64,000 bases of DNA from Cupriavidus taiwanensis (GCF_900249755.1 NZ_LT976853.1:160011-224010), one strand, 5' to 3'; positions 26,941 to 35,560 are shown, counted from the first letter of the stretch. Program-made: numbers and translations. Notes: a model not told the origin generated them from the sequence alone.

Positions 26941-27877
26941 GCCGCGCGCCCCGCTGTGCCCCCCGCTGTGCCACACACTGCGCGCCGCCTGCGCGGCCGC
27001 GCTCCTGGCGCTGCTGAGCGCCTGCACCACGGTCATCGAGCCGGCCCGGCCACAGGCGCAGGCGCTGCCTGACAGCGAGCGGCCGGTGACGCGCCCGGGC
27101 GCCACGCCGCGCGAGCGCATCGTCGAGATCGCCACGCAGGAATGGGTCCGCTGGGGCAGCCAGGTGGTGCGGCTGGGCCGCGACGACACCTCTTGCGTGA
27201 CCTACAGCCCGGTGCCGGCGCCGGAATTGCCGTCCGAGCTGCCGGCGTCGCCTGCCGACACCGCCGCGCCCGCCGTGGCCACCACCGATACCGAATCCAA
27301 GACCAACGGCAACCCGCCGCCCGCCCCGAGCTGCCTGTCTTTCCCGGACGGCACCGGCATGGAAGCCACGCCGCTGGGCTGCACGCTGGCGCGCCGCTAC
27401 TGGGGCATCGTCGGCGAAGCGCCCGGCTGCAGCCAGGTCACGCAAGGCGCCTGGGCGTGGTCGGCGGTCTTTGTGTCATGGGTGCTGCGCAAGGCGGGCC
27501 TGGACGAGCGCCAGTTCCTGACCGGCCAGTCGCATTCGATGTACGTGGTCGACGCCCGCGACGGCATCCTGCCGCGCCCCGCCTTCCGCATCGAGCCGGT
27601 GCCGGCGATGCCCCGCCCGGGCGACATCATCTGCGCCGGCCGCGGGCGTGACCGCTATCTCGAGGACATCGCCGAGATCGGTTTCGGCACCACGCCGATG
27701 CATTGCGACATCGTGGTCGCGGTGGATCCGGCCGCGCGCGTGGTGCGTGCCATCGGCGGCAACGTGCAGCAATCGGTGTCGATGGAGGAGATCGAGCTGG
27801 GGGATTCGGGCCGGCTCGACGGCGTCACCAACTCGCACATGCCCTGGCTGCTGGTGATGCGCAACGAGCTGCAGTAG
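26858..27877 (+). CDS. DUF2272-domain lipoprotein
   Basis: A 339-residue protein with a lipobox LLSAC (Cys56) followed by a DUF2272 domain (ERIVEIATQEWVRWGSQVVR, then GAWAWSAVFVSWVLRKAG, then HCDIVVAVDPAARVVRAIGGNV). DUF2272 proteins are uncharacterised; the fold is thought to be NlpC/P60-like, but I cannot confirm a catalytic triad. The N-region before the signal core is odd: it is unusually long and made of PQR repeats encoded by the DnaA-box-like array. ATG 26858 is the last in-frame ATG before the signal core; GTG 26840 is an alternative. A Thr/Pro-rich insert (about residues 110-150) interrupts the domain. Confidence 0.8.
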   Translation: MFARPQRRRSPQRYAQRFPQRIPQRSPQPRAPLCPPLCHTLRAACAAALLALLSACTTVIEPARPQAQALPDSERPVTRPGATPRERIVEIATQEWVRWGSQVVRLGRDDTSCVTYSPVPAPELPSELPASPADTAAPAVATTDTESKTNGNPPPAPSCLSFPDGTGMEATPLGCTLARRYWGIVGEAPGCSQVTQGAWAWSAVFVSWVLRKAGLDERQFLTGQSHSMYVVDARDGILPRPAFRIEPVPAMPRPGDIICAGRGRDRYLEDIAEIGFGTTPMHCDIVVAVDPAARVVRAIGGNVQQSVSMEEIELGDSGRLDGVTNSHMPWLLVMRNELQ

Positions 27878-27949
27878 GCGATCTATCAATGCGATTTATC
27901 AGTAATCGTGATTTTTGATCCGCCTGATAATTCGCGTAAATAGCCCGCC

Positions 27950-29029
27950 TCAATCGAACAGCTCCAGCTGTGCGGTATCCCGGTCGCTAGTACCCACCCC
28001 CACCCCCAGCAGGCGCACCGGCAAACCGCGGCGCGCATGGCCTTCGGCCAGCAGCCGCGCATAGACGGTTCGATCCGGGGCGTAGCCGCGGCATTCCACC
28101 GTGGTCTGCCGGAAGTCCGAGAAACGCAGCTTTACCGTCAGCTTGTCGATGGTGTCGTGTGCCTGGGCGCGGGCGATGCGCGCCTCGAGCATCGCCACCA
28201 GCGGTTCTAGTTCCGCCAGGCAGGCCTGCAGGTCGGGCAGGTCGTCGGCGTAGGTCTCTTCGACGCTGATCGACTTGCGCTCGCGCTCGGGCGTGACCGC
28301 GCGCTCGTCGACGCCGCGGCACAGCTTGTACAGCCGCGCCCCGAACACGCCGAACTCGCGGTGCAGGCGGTCCGGCGACCATGGCCGCAGGTCGCCGCAG
28401 GTCTCGGCGCCCAGCCGGCGCAGCCTGGCCGCGGTGACCTTGCCCACGCCATGGATGCGCTCCACCGGCAGCGCGGCGACAAAGGCGTCGACCGCCGCCG
28501 GCCTGACCACGAACAGGCCGTCGGGCTTGTTCCAGTCGCTGGCGATCTTGGCGACGAACTTGCTGGGACCGACGCCCGCCGACACCGTGACCCCGACTTC
28601 TTCGCGCACGCGCTGGCGGATCTCTTCGGCGATGCGGGTGGCGCTGCCGGCATGGCGCGTGCACAGGCTGACGTCGAGGTAGGCCTCGTCCAGCGACAGC
28701 GGCTCGACCAGCGCGGTGTATTCGCGGTAGATCGCGAAGATGCGGCGCGAGACCTCACGGTACTTGTCCATCGCGGGCGGCACGATCAGCAGCTCGGGGC
28801 AGCGCCTGAGCGCCTGCGCCGACGCCATCGCCGAGCGCACGCCGTAGGCGCGCGCCTCGTAATTGCAGGTCGCGATCACCCCGCGCCGGTCAGGCGAGCC
28901 GCCCACGGCCATCGGCCGGCCGCGCAGCGACGGGTCGTCGCGCATTTCGACCGAGGCGTAGAAGCAGTCGCAGTCGCAATGGATGATCTTGCGCTGGACC
29001 GCGGGGCTGGCGTCAGGCGGGGCGGACAT
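27950..29029 (-). CDS. dinB: DNA polymerase IV (Y-family translesion polymerase)
   Basis: A 359-residue DinB. The palm acidic residues lie in IIHCDCDCFYASVE (about 15-28) and SLDEAYLDV (about 114-122); the little-finger domain follows. A HhH region, RIHGVGKVTAARLRRLGAETCGDL, is present. The C-terminus ends QLELFD, a beta-clamp-binding motif, so the protein is full length. It performs error-prone bypass of damaged bases. I found no convincing LexA box directly upstream. Transcribed alone, 64 bp after rarD in the same direction. Confidence 0.95.
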   Translation of the reverse strand: MSAPPDASPAVQRKIIHCDCDCFYASVEMRDDPSLRGRPMAVGGSPDRRGVIATCNYEARAYGVRSAMASAQALRRCPELLIVPPAMDKYREVSRRIFAIYREYTALVEPLSLDEAYLDVSLCTRHAGSATRIAEEIRQRVREEVGVTVSAGVGPSKFVAKIASDWNKPDGLFVVRPAAVDAFVAALPVERIHGVGKVTAARLRRLGAETCGDLRPWSPDRLHREFGVFGARLYKLCRGVDERAVTPERERKSISVEETYADDLPDLQACLAELEPLVAMLEARIARAQAHDTIDKLTVKLRFSDFRQTTVECRGYAPDRTVYARLLAEGHARRGLPVRLLGVGVGTSDRDTAQLELFD

Positions 29030-29093
29030 GGGGCCGGGCTTTGGGGTCGGCTAGGCGGTTTTTATCCGTTTGATGAATGATCGATACGGATTT

Positions 29094-29999
29094 TCAGCTC
29101 GTCTCATTGATAGCCTGGATGCCTGGCGGCTTCTGCCGCGTACTCATCCACAACCCTTCGGCCGCATACAAGGCCAGCGACAGCCAGATCAGCGCATAGC
29201 CCACCTGCTTCTGCGCCGGAAACGGCTCGTGCCACAGCCATACGCCCAGCAGCAGCTGCAGCGTAGGGCCGGTGTACTGCAGCAGGCCCAGCAGCGACAG
29301 CGGGATGCGCCGCGCGCCGGCGGCAAAGAACAGCAGCGGCACCGCCGTCACCGGCCCGGCCAGCAGCAGCAGCCACTGCGTACCCGGCGCTGCGTGGGTG
29401 AAGCTGTCCTGGCCGGTGGCGAACAGCCAGGCCAGCGCCGCGGCGGCCAGCGGGAACAGCAGCAGCGTTTCCAGCGACAGCCCTTCCAGCGCGCCCAGCG
29501 CACCGGTCTTGCGCAGCAGCCCGTAGCCGCCAAAGCTGGCGGCCAGGCCCAGCGCAATCCACGGCAGCTGCCCCGCCGCCACCGTCAGCCAGGCCACGCC
29601 CGCAGCGGCCACCGCGATCGACAGCCATTGCACCCGGCGCAGGCGCTCATGCAGGAACACCACGCCCAGCAGCACGCTGAACAGCGGGTTGATGAAATAA
29701 CCCAGGCTGGCATCGACCACGCGGTTGGCCGACACCGCCCAGATATAGAGGAACCAGTTCGCGCACAGCAGCGCCGCGCTGGCGGCAAACGACAGCAACA
29801 GGCGCCGGTCCCGCGCCACCTGGGCGAGCCACGCCCACTGGCGGCGCCAGGCCAGGATCAGCCCCAGGAAGACCAGCGACCACACCATCCGGTGCAGCAG
29901 GATCTCCACCGGCGCGATGCCGGGGAGCGACTTGATGTAGAGCGGGAGCAGCCCCCAGATGATGTACGCCAGCAGGGCGTAGAGAATGCCGAGTTGCAT
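29094..29999 (-). CDS. rarD: RarD/EamA-family transporter
   Basis: A 301-residue DMT-superfamily membrane protein with ten hydrophobic segments. The opening LGILYALLAYIIWGLLPLYIK, LLHRMVWSLVFLG and CANWFLYIWAVSANRVVDASLGYFINPLFSVLLG are typical of RarD, a predicted chloramphenicol-sensitivity or metabolite exporter of unproven substrate. The start at 29997-29999 matches the family N-terminus. dinB lies 64 bp downstream on the same strand, so the two may be cotranscribed. Confidence 0.92.
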   Translation of the reverse strand: MQLGILYALLAYIIWGLLPLYIKSLPGIAPVEILLHRMVWSLVFLGLILAWRRQWAWLAQVARDRRLLLSFAASAALLCANWFLYIWAVSANRVVDASLGYFINPLFSVLLGVVFLHERLRRVQWLSIAVAAAGVAWLTVAAGQLPWIALGLAASFGGYGLLRKTGALGALEGLSLETLLLFPLAAAALAWLFATGQDSFTHAAPGTQWLLLLAGPVTAVPLLFFAAGARRIPLSLLGLLQYTGPTLQLLLGVWLWHEPFPAQKQVGYALIWLSLALYAAEGLWMSTRQKPPGIQAINETS

Positions 30000-30077
30000 A
30001 GGGTTTTCCGGTAGATGCCGGCGATTCTACCGGGGCCGCGCCATCCCCGCCGGCGCGCGCCGCGAGCGGCCGCGAAA

Positions 30078-30113
30078 CAAAAAACCCCATGCTCCCGGAG
30101 GACCATGGGGTTT
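30078..30113 (-). terminator. Rho-independent terminator of the TRAP binding-protein gene
   Basis: Arms AAACCCCATG and CATGGGGTTT with a 12-base loop; on the minus strand the hairpin is followed by a T-run. It lies 34 bp after the stop codon. Confidence 0.88.
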
Positions 30114-30146
30114 GCAGCGGACCCGGTTGCCCGGGCGCCACGCGGC

Positions 30147-31283
30147 TTACAGCTTGCGCGCGAAGCTGAACTGGGCGTAGCCCTGCTCGGCCACGTTGAA
30201 CCAGGCCGCCTGGTTGTTGCGGAACACGCGCCAGTCGTCGTAGATCTTCTTGAACGACGGGTTCTTCGCGGTTTCGTCGGCGTAGGACTCCTGGGTCGCC
30301 TTGAAGCACGCCTCCATGATCTCCTTGGAGAACGGACGCAGCTTGACGCCGTTTTCCAGCAGTCGCGCCAGCGCCTGCGGGTTGACCGTGTCGTACTTGG
30401 CCATCATGTTGGTGTGCGCCTCGATGGTGGCGGTTTCCAGTGCGCGCTTGTACAGCGCCGGCAGCTTCTCGAACTCGCTGGCCGAGGCGTAGAACGACAG
30501 CTGCGCGCTGCCTTCCCACCAGCCCGGGTAGTAGTAGAACGGGGCCACCTTGTAGAAGCCGAGCTTCTCGTCATCGTACGGGCCCACCCACTCGGCCGCG
30601 TCGATGGTGCCTTTTTCCAGCGCGGGGTAGATGTCGCCGCCGGCAATCTGCTGCGGCACCACGCCCAGGCGCGACAGCACCACGCCGGCAAACCCGGCGA
30701 TGCGGTACTTCAGGCCCTGCAGGTCGGCCACGGTCTTGATTTCCTTGCGGAACCAGCCGCCCATCTGCGCATTGGTGTTGCCGCCCAGGAAGTTGACGAC
30801 GTTGTATTCCTTGAAGAACTCGCGCATCAGCTTCATGCCGTTGCCCTGCAGCATCCAGGCGTTCTGCTGGCGCGCGGTCAGGCCGAACGGCACGGTGGTG
30901 TCGAAGCACAGCGTCGGGTTCTTGCCGAAGTAGTAGTAGCCGGCGGTGTGGCCGATCTGCACGGTGTTGTTCTGCACCGCGTCCAGCACCTGCAGGCCCG
31001 GCACGATTTCACCGGCGGCGAAGACCTTGATATTGAACTTGCCGTCGGTCAGTTCGCGCACGCGGGCCGACAGCGTCTCGGCGCCGCCGAAGATGGTGTC
31101 GAGCGACTTGGGGAAGCTCGAGGCCAGGCGCCATTCCACGGCGGGATTGCTGCCCACCACGGCCGGCGCTGCCGGGCCGCTGGCGGCGGCAGGCGCTGCC
31201 TTCTCTTCACCCTTGCCGCACGCGGCCAGTGCCCCGGTGGCAGCCACGGCCGACGCTTTCAACAGAAAGGAACGACGTTCCAT
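30147..31283 (-). CDS. TRAP transporter substrate-binding protein (DctP family), orphan
   Basis: A 378-residue DctP-family binding protein. The N-terminus has a Tat-like RRSFLLK (residues 3-9) together with a lipobox LAAC (Cys22), suggesting a Tat-exported lipoprotein. The mature part shows WRLASSFPKSLDTIFGGAE, QIGHTAGYYYFGKNP, YRIAGFAGVVLSRLGVVPQQ and GTIDAAEWVGPYDDEKLGFY, close to the 2-oxoacid/mannitol-chloroaromatic-type TRAP binding proteins. GGAG and AGGAGA precede the ATG. No DctQ/DctM permease genes lie nearby, so its membrane partner must be elsewhere. It ends in a strong terminator. Confidence 0.92.
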   Translation of the reverse strand: MERRSFLLKASAVAATGALAACGKGEEKAAPAAASGPAAPAVVGSNPAVEWRLASSFPKSLDTIFGGAETLSARVRELTDGKFNIKVFAAGEIVPGLQVLDAVQNNTVQIGHTAGYYYFGKNPTLCFDTTVPFGLTARQQNAWMLQGNGMKLMREFFKEYNVVNFLGGNTNAQMGGWFRKEIKTVADLQGLKYRIAGFAGVVLSRLGVVPQQIAGGDIYPALEKGTIDAAEWVGPYDDEKLGFYKVAPFYYYPGWWEGSAQLSFYASASEFEKLPALYKRALETATIEAHTNMMAKYDTVNPQALARLLENGVKLRPFSKEIMEACFKATQESYADETAKNPSFKKIYDDWRVFRNNQAAWFNVAEQGYAQFSFARKL

Positions 31284-31781
31284 CTCCACTTCTCCTCTTA
31301 TAGATATTGATTCGGATGCGGGCGCACGCCTTGCATGAGGCCGCGCGCCGGACCGTGACGCACCGGCCACCGGGGTACGGCGGCCTGCGCAGCGCTGTGC
31401 CTGTGGCGAACGGGCACGGCGGCGTGCCCTGCAGGGCCGGCGCTGCAACCGCGCGCACGGCCGAGGGCTGTCTTACCCGAAAGACAAGCCAGCCGATTAT
31501 AGCGGTGGCCCTTTCGGCACGGGGCCCCGCGCAAGTGCGGGTTTTCGCTAGTCGATTGCGTCATTTCGGCTGTTTTTCGCAATGTGAGACGCCGCACGGT
31601 GTGATGGATTTTGTAACCCGGCTTGCGGTCAAATGGTTCCGGCTGATAAAAAACAGTCCCGCTCCGCAGCCCTGCCTGCCGGATATGGCTGTTGCCGCTG
31701 GATTGCCGTACCCGCTGCCGTACCCCTTTGCGTACCCCTTTGCCGTACCAATTGCCTGCCTGCTCTCGTCGATTCCCCGTG
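31284..31781. other. 498-bp intergenic region with a 12-bp tandem repeat
   Basis: Between the divergent TRAP-protein and porin genes. I see no gene. A possible sigma-70 promoter for the porin is TTGCGG with GATAAA 16 bp on (about 31623-31650). At 31706-31749 there are four units of about 12 bp around CGTACC (GTA at 31708, 31720, 31732, 31745), including twice CGTACCCCTTTG. Function unknown; it could be simple tandem duplication or a regulator site close to the porin start. Confidence 0.5.
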
Positions 31782-33467
31782 ATGCCGCCCGGCTCCCGCG
31801 CTTGCGCAGGCCGCCGCGTGCCGCTGCGCCGCCTCGGCTTCGCCGTGCTGGCCGCCTGGGGGCTGGCGGCGTGCGCGCAGACCGGGGATCCGGCGGCGGG
31901 CGCTGCGGACCCGGCCAACGCCTTGCAGCCGCCGCGCATCGCGCTGCGGCCGCCGGTGCCGGCAACGGTCACTGCGGCCGTGGTGGCGCCATCCCTGCCG
32001 GCGGTGGCGGCGAATGTTGAAACGGCATCGCCGCCGCCGGCCCCCGCCGATGACCCGCTCGCCGCGCTGATCGCCGGCGATGCGGCGCCCGCCGCAAGCG
32101 TCACCGTACCCGCGCCAGCGGACACCAGCGTCGCCGCAACCCAGCCGCCGGCCGACCCTGACTTCGTCGGTCCGCCCGAACCACCGGCCCCGCCGCCGCC
32201 GCCGCTGGTGCTGTTCCCGCCCAGGCTGGGCGAGTTCCAGGCCGAGGCACCCGCCGCCCCGGCCCAGGGCGCCGCCGCGGATGCCGGCACCCCGTCGGAC
32301 GCACCGCCGGTCCTGCATTCCCAGTTGCCCGCCGATGATCCGGCGGTCGACTCCGTGTGGCGCCTGAGCTACAGCGGCCGCGCCGCGGTCGAGGATCGCC
32401 CGTCCACCATGCGTGCCTGCCCGGGCGGGGCGCTGTCCACCGGCATCGGCAGCGGGCTGGCCTGCCGCAGCACGGGCGAGGTCAAGATCCGCGAGTCGGT
32501 GCTGGACCTCGACGGCGGCGCGCAGGTGATGCTGATCGCGCAGGCGCGCGGCACGGACGCCACCACCGTCAATGGCCGCCCGGCGGCGATCGACCCCTAT
32601 GCCCTGGTGCCGCAGTTCTATACCGCCGTCAGCGGCCTGGCGGTGCTCGACGGCGCCACCATGTGGGCCGGCCGGCGCGACAACGCGCCATTCCTGATGT
32701 CCTCCGGCCTGCTGCCGCCGAATTCCACGGCGATGCGCTTTGGCGTGGACAACGCCAGGGTGATCGGCGATATCGGCCTGAACTACCAGTACACCGCGCG
32801 CGCCGACCAGAACGGCCAGAACCTGCCCAGCTACCACTCGCTGCGCACCGCACCGATCCCCACCAATGAACAGGGTTCGGTCCAGCTTGGCTTCACGCGC
32901 GTGGAAGCCCAGCCGCTGGTGGAGGACCCGGGCGGGGCGTGGTGGGCTTCGGCGCTGCACGAGCAGAAAGGCGTGCTGTTCGGCACCAACCGGCTGGGGG
33001 TGCAGTTCGGTTCGGGATCGCGCAACGCCATGACCGGCTATACCGGCATGGGACCGTCGCTGTCGCGCACGCGCGTGGCCGACTCGATCGAATGGAAGAG
33101 CCGCTGGGGGCTGAGCGGCGCGGTGGAGCAAAGCCTGCAGTTCGACCGTTCGCCGGTCGGCACGCTGCAGTGGACCACCACGCGCCTGCGTCCGGCGTAC
33201 GTCGCCAGCAGCCAGTTCCGGCTGAACTTCGAGGTGTCGCACGACCAGATCTCGTCCGGCTTCGGCGTCAGCGGCCAGCGCACCGCGCTGACCGTGGCGC
33301 CTACGCTGACGCTGGGCAAGTCCGCCGGCAATGCCAACCTGCGCGCCTTCTACACCTACAGCCGTGCCAGCGATGTCGACGGCATCGGCTACACCGCGCC
33401 GGCCGACGCCTGGGCCTCGCAGCCGAGCGGGTCGATCTTCGGCGTGCAGCTCAATCGGCGCTGGTAG
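31782..33467 (+). CDS. Maltoporin (LamB)-like outer-membrane protein with a lipoprotein signal
   Basis: Up to 561 residues. A lipobox WGLAAC (Cys31) is followed by about 150 residues rich in Pro and Ala (including PPEPPAPPPPP), then a beta-rich domain resembling maltoporin/sucrose porin: VDSVWRLSYSGRAAVE, DGATMWAGRRD, GLNYQYTARADQ and the C-terminal LRAFYTYSRASD and SGSIFGVQLNRRW, where the last Trp suits a BAM signal. A lipobox before a LamB barrel is unusual. ATG 31782 has a weak ribosome site; GTG 31818 gives a more ordinary signal peptide. Substrate unknown. The 3' end overlaps the convergent aquaporin gene by 17 bp. Confidence 0.7.
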   Translation: MPPGSRACAGRRVPLRRLGFAVLAAWGLAACAQTGDPAAGAADPANALQPPRIALRPPVPATVTAAVVAPSLPAVAANVETASPPPAPADDPLAALIAGDAAPAASVTVPAPADTSVAATQPPADPDFVGPPEPPAPPPPPLVLFPPRLGEFQAEAPAAPAQGAAADAGTPSDAPPVLHSQLPADDPAVDSVWRLSYSGRAAVEDRPSTMRACPGGALSTGIGSGLACRSTGEVKIRESVLDLDGGAQVMLIAQARGTDATTVNGRPAAIDPYALVPQFYTAVSGLAVLDGATMWAGRRDNAPFLMSSGLLPPNSTAMRFGVDNARVIGDIGLNYQYTARADQNGQNLPSYHSLRTAPIPTNEQGSVQLGFTRVEAQPLVEDPGGAWWASALHEQKGVLFGTNRLGVQFGSGSRNAMTGYTGMGPSLSRTRVADSIEWKSRWGLSGAVEQSLQFDRSPVGTLQWTTTRLRPAYVASSQFRLNFEVSHDQISSGFGVSGQRTALTVAPTLTLGKSAGNANLRAFYTYSRASDVDGIGYTAPADAWASQPSGSIFGVQLNRRW

Positions 33468-34203
33468 TTGCAGCGGTAGTTGCGGCGGAAGTTGCGCCGG
33501 AAGTTGCGCCGGTCAGGGGACTGGCCGGCGCAAGTGCCACGGCGGCGGGTTTGCGAAACAGCCAGTGGAACACCAGCGTGGCCGCCAGCCCGCCGCCGAT
33601 CTGTGCCAGCACGAAGCCCGGCACGTCCTGCGGCCGGATCCCGGTGAAGGTATCGGTCAGCGCGCAGGCCACGGTCAGCGCGGGATTGGCGAACGACGTC
33701 GACGACGTGAACCAGTACCCCGCGGTGATGTAGCCCGCCACCACGAACGGCACCAGTTGCGGCCGGCTGCGCAGTGTGCCGATGCCCACGCCGACCAGGC
33801 CGAAGGTGGCGACGAACTCGCTCCACCACATCGACGCGCCGGTGCGGCTCTGCGCCGACCACGCCAGGGCCGGCTCGCCGAACATGGCATGCGCCGCCAG
33901 CACGCCGCAGACGCCGCCCGCCAGCTGCACCAGCACATAGCGCAGCGCATCGCGCGGCGCCAGCGTGCCCTGCACCAGCGCCGACAGGCTCACCACCGGA
34001 TTGAAATGCCCGCCCGAGACCGGCCCCAGCGACACCAGCAAGGCCACCAGCCCGGCGCCGGTGGCGAGCGCATTCGCCAGCAGCGCGAGCGCGGTATCGC
34101 CGGCGGCGAGGCGCTCGGCACGAATGCCGGAGCCAACCACGATTGCCACCAGCAGCGCGGTGCCGAGCCCTTCCGCCACCAGGCGGCGCGCCAGCGTACT
34201 CAT
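33451..34203 (-). CDS. Aquaporin / MIP-family channel
   Basis: A 250-residue major intrinsic protein with six hydrophobic segments. The two half-helix motifs are NPV (68-70, in GGHFNPVVSLS) and NPA (173-175, in SFANPALTVACALTD). The residue after the second motif is Leu, not the Arg that lines the pore of strict water channels, so the pore should be wider and more hydrophobic. This is the kind of protein often found with arsenic resistance genes, but no ars genes are nearby. The C-terminal tail is a Thr/Ala repeat of 12-bp units. Start chosen at the ATG matching the family N-terminus. Confidence 0.88.
   Translation of the reverse strand: MSTLARRLVAEGLGTALLVAIVVGSGIRAERLAAGDTALALLANALATGAGLVALLVSLGPVSGGHFNPVVSLSALVQGTLAPRDALRYVLVQLAGGVCGVLAAHAMFGEPALAWSAQSRTGASMWWSEFVATFGLVGVGIGTLRSRPQLVPFVVAGYITAGYWFTSSTSFANPALTVACALTDTFTGIRPQDVPGFVLAQIGGGLAATLVFHWLFRKPAAVALAPASPLTGATSGATSAATTAATTSAD
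33464..33511. repeat. Four 12-bp tandem repeats at the aquaporin 3' end
   Basis: Units GTAGTTGCAGCG, GTAGTTGCGGCG, GAAGTTGCGCCG, GAAGTTGCGCCG run head to tail. They overlap the porin stop codon and encode a Thr/Ala-rich C-terminal tail of the aquaporin (GATSAATTAATT). The copy number may vary between strains. Confidence 0.8.
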
Positions 34204-34525
34204 CGCTGCGCTGCGCCGGCGCAGCGGCGCGAAGCATGGGCGGCAAGGCATGCCCGTGGACCAGTGCCAGGGAGTGCGGCGGAAACGATGGGGAAAGCGT
34301 GCAGCAACAAGATGGACAACGTCGCCTGAGACGACGCCTCGAACGGTGGCAGGTCGTTGCCACGAGCGTGGCAACGCCGCGGCGCAGCGGCTGCGCGCGG
34401 TCGCGACAGTGTTCCGCCGCGGCCCCGGCGCGTCAATGCGCGCGGGCGTTGTTGTGTGCTGACGCCGGGTTTCGAATCGCGCCGTTGCGGGCAATGCAGC
34501 GCCCTTCAGCGCCATTCAGCGCCCT
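34204..34525. other. 322-bp intergenic region with a 22-bp palindrome
   Basis: Upstream of the aquaporin gene. It contains CGTTGCCACG-AG-CGTGGCAACG at 34355-34376, with perfect 10-bp arms and a 2-base centre, suited to a dimeric repressor and about 150 bp upstream of the aquaporin start. No gene is evident. Confidence 0.55.
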
Positions 34526-34535
34526 TCAGCGCAAC
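34496..34535. repeat. Four 10-bp direct repeats at the end of the coiled-coil gene
   Basis: CAGCGCCCTT, CAGCGCCATT, CAGCGCCCTT and CAGCGCAACA run head to tail. They span the stop codon and last codons of the gene at 34526. Function unknown; probably slippage-derived. Confidence 0.7.
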
Positions 34536-35017
34536 AGGAACGCAATATCCTCGACCACGATATTCGCCACCGGGATACCCTTGCGGCGCTGGAACAGGAT
34601 GTGCTGCTGCACGCGGCTGCGCTGCTCGGCAAATACGGCGGGATCGATCGGGGTGCCCATGCGCATGTAGTGCTGCACCAGCAGCTTGTAGGCGCGATGG
34701 CGCACCTGCATGGCTTCGGTTTCGGCGCGCAGGCGCTTGATCTCGGCCGGGCTGCGGTCGATGGCCTGGTGCAGTTCTTCCACCGTGCGCGCGTGCAGCT
34801 CGCGGTAGACGTCGCGCTCGGCTTCCATCTGGTGCAGCTCGTCGCGCAGCGCGCGGATCTTGTTCTGCAGCTTCAGGGTCTGCGACACCGCCTGCTGCAT
34901 CCGCCCTGCTGCGCCCAGCGCCTGGCTGGCCGCGGCCATGGTGCTCTTCCACAAGCCGCGCTCGCTGGCCGCGCCCTGCGGTGGCCAGCGCTTGTCCGTC
35001 CCGATCAATGTGTCCAT
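34526..35017 (-). CDS. Hypothetical coiled-coil protein
   Basis: A 163-residue protein I do not recognise. From about residue 35 to 105 it is a predicted coiled coil (MQQAVSQTLKLQNKIRALRD, ELHQMEAERDVYRELHARTV, RLRAETEAMQVRHRAYKLLV). The C-terminus (RSRVQQHILFQRRKGIPVAN, IVVEDIAFLLR) looks structured. No signal peptide or membrane segment. The ATG has a GGGGGG ribosome site. Codon use is normal for the window, so it is probably a genuine chromosomal gene; neighbours give no hint of role. Confidence 0.7.
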   Translation of the reverse strand: MDTLIGTDKRWPPQGAASERGLWKSTMAAASQALGAAGRMQQAVSQTLKLQNKIRALRDELHQMEAERDVYRELHARTVEELHQAIDRSPAEIKRLRAETEAMQVRHRAYKLLVQHYMRMGTPIDPAVFAEQRSRVQQHILFQRRKGIPVANIVVEDIAFLLR

Positions 35018-35209
35018 CCAACCCCCCGGTAAGAAGTATCGGCCCGGGCCGGGTATCTGCATTATCGGAGCGGCTTGGCCGGCCTGGCCCGCGCCGCCTG
35101 GCGGCGGTGCGTCAGGGCATCGTAGAGAGACATGGATCGGCTGCCAAGTAGAAGATTTTTACTTCTGGATTGGGTGTTGCGCGCCGTGCAACACGACGGT
35201 CGCGTGCCG

Positions 35210-35560
35210 TCAGCGGCTGGGCAGCATGCGATGAGACTTGGCATAGGCGCGCAGCACATCGTTGATGCGCGTCTGCCAGCCATCACCGGTGGCCTTGAAG
35301 GCTTCGACCACATCGCGATCGCAACGCATGTTCAGCGTGACCTTGCGCTGGCCCTCCGGCAATGCAGGGCGGCCGCGCGGCCGCAACAGCGCCTGCGCCG
35401 CCTTGTCGCCGACCAGCCGGGGCAGTACTTCGCGCGCCGGCCGCATGCGCGCGAGCTCGGCATCGGTCAGCGGCGGGTTGTCGCGATCGGCCTGCGCTGC
35501 GCGCGTCAGTGCCTTGTCTTCGGCGTCAGTCGGGATATGAACCTTGCGTTTCGTAGACAT
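35210..35560 (-). CDS. brnA: BrnA-family antitoxin
   Basis: A 116-residue antitoxin of the BrnA type. The C-terminal half, LPEGQRKVTLNMRCDRDVVE and AFKATGDGWQTRINDVLRAYA, is a ribbon-helix-helix dimer that would bind the operon promoter. The N-terminal half has the toxin-binding helix (PLTDAELARMRPAREVLP). It begins inside the 3' end of brnT (35-bp overlap) with GAGGT as ribosome site, so synthesis is coupled to the toxin. Toxin-first gene order is the norm for this family. Confidence 0.88.
   Translation of the reverse strand: MSTKRKVHIPTDAEDKALTRAAQADRDNPPLTDAELARMRPAREVLPRLVGDKAAQALLRPRGRPALPEGQRKVTLNMRCDRDVVEAFKATGDGWQTRINDVLRAYAKSHRMLPSR

Noticed and set aside
25228..27000. The chromosomal origin oriC
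   Set aside because: DnaA-like boxes are present, but dnaA, dnaN, gyrB, rpmH, parA and parB are absent, and there is no clear AT-rich unwinding element beside a box cluster. A secondary DnaA-binding locus is more likely.
33464..33511. Rho-independent terminator between the porin and aquaporin genes
   Set aside because: The GC-rich repeats lack a stem with a T-run; the convergent genes overlap instead.
35100..35209. Terminator hairpins downstream of brnA (AGAAG/CTTCT and GTTGC/GCAAC stems)
   Set aside because: Stems of only five pairs without a following T-run on the transcribed strand are too weak to call.
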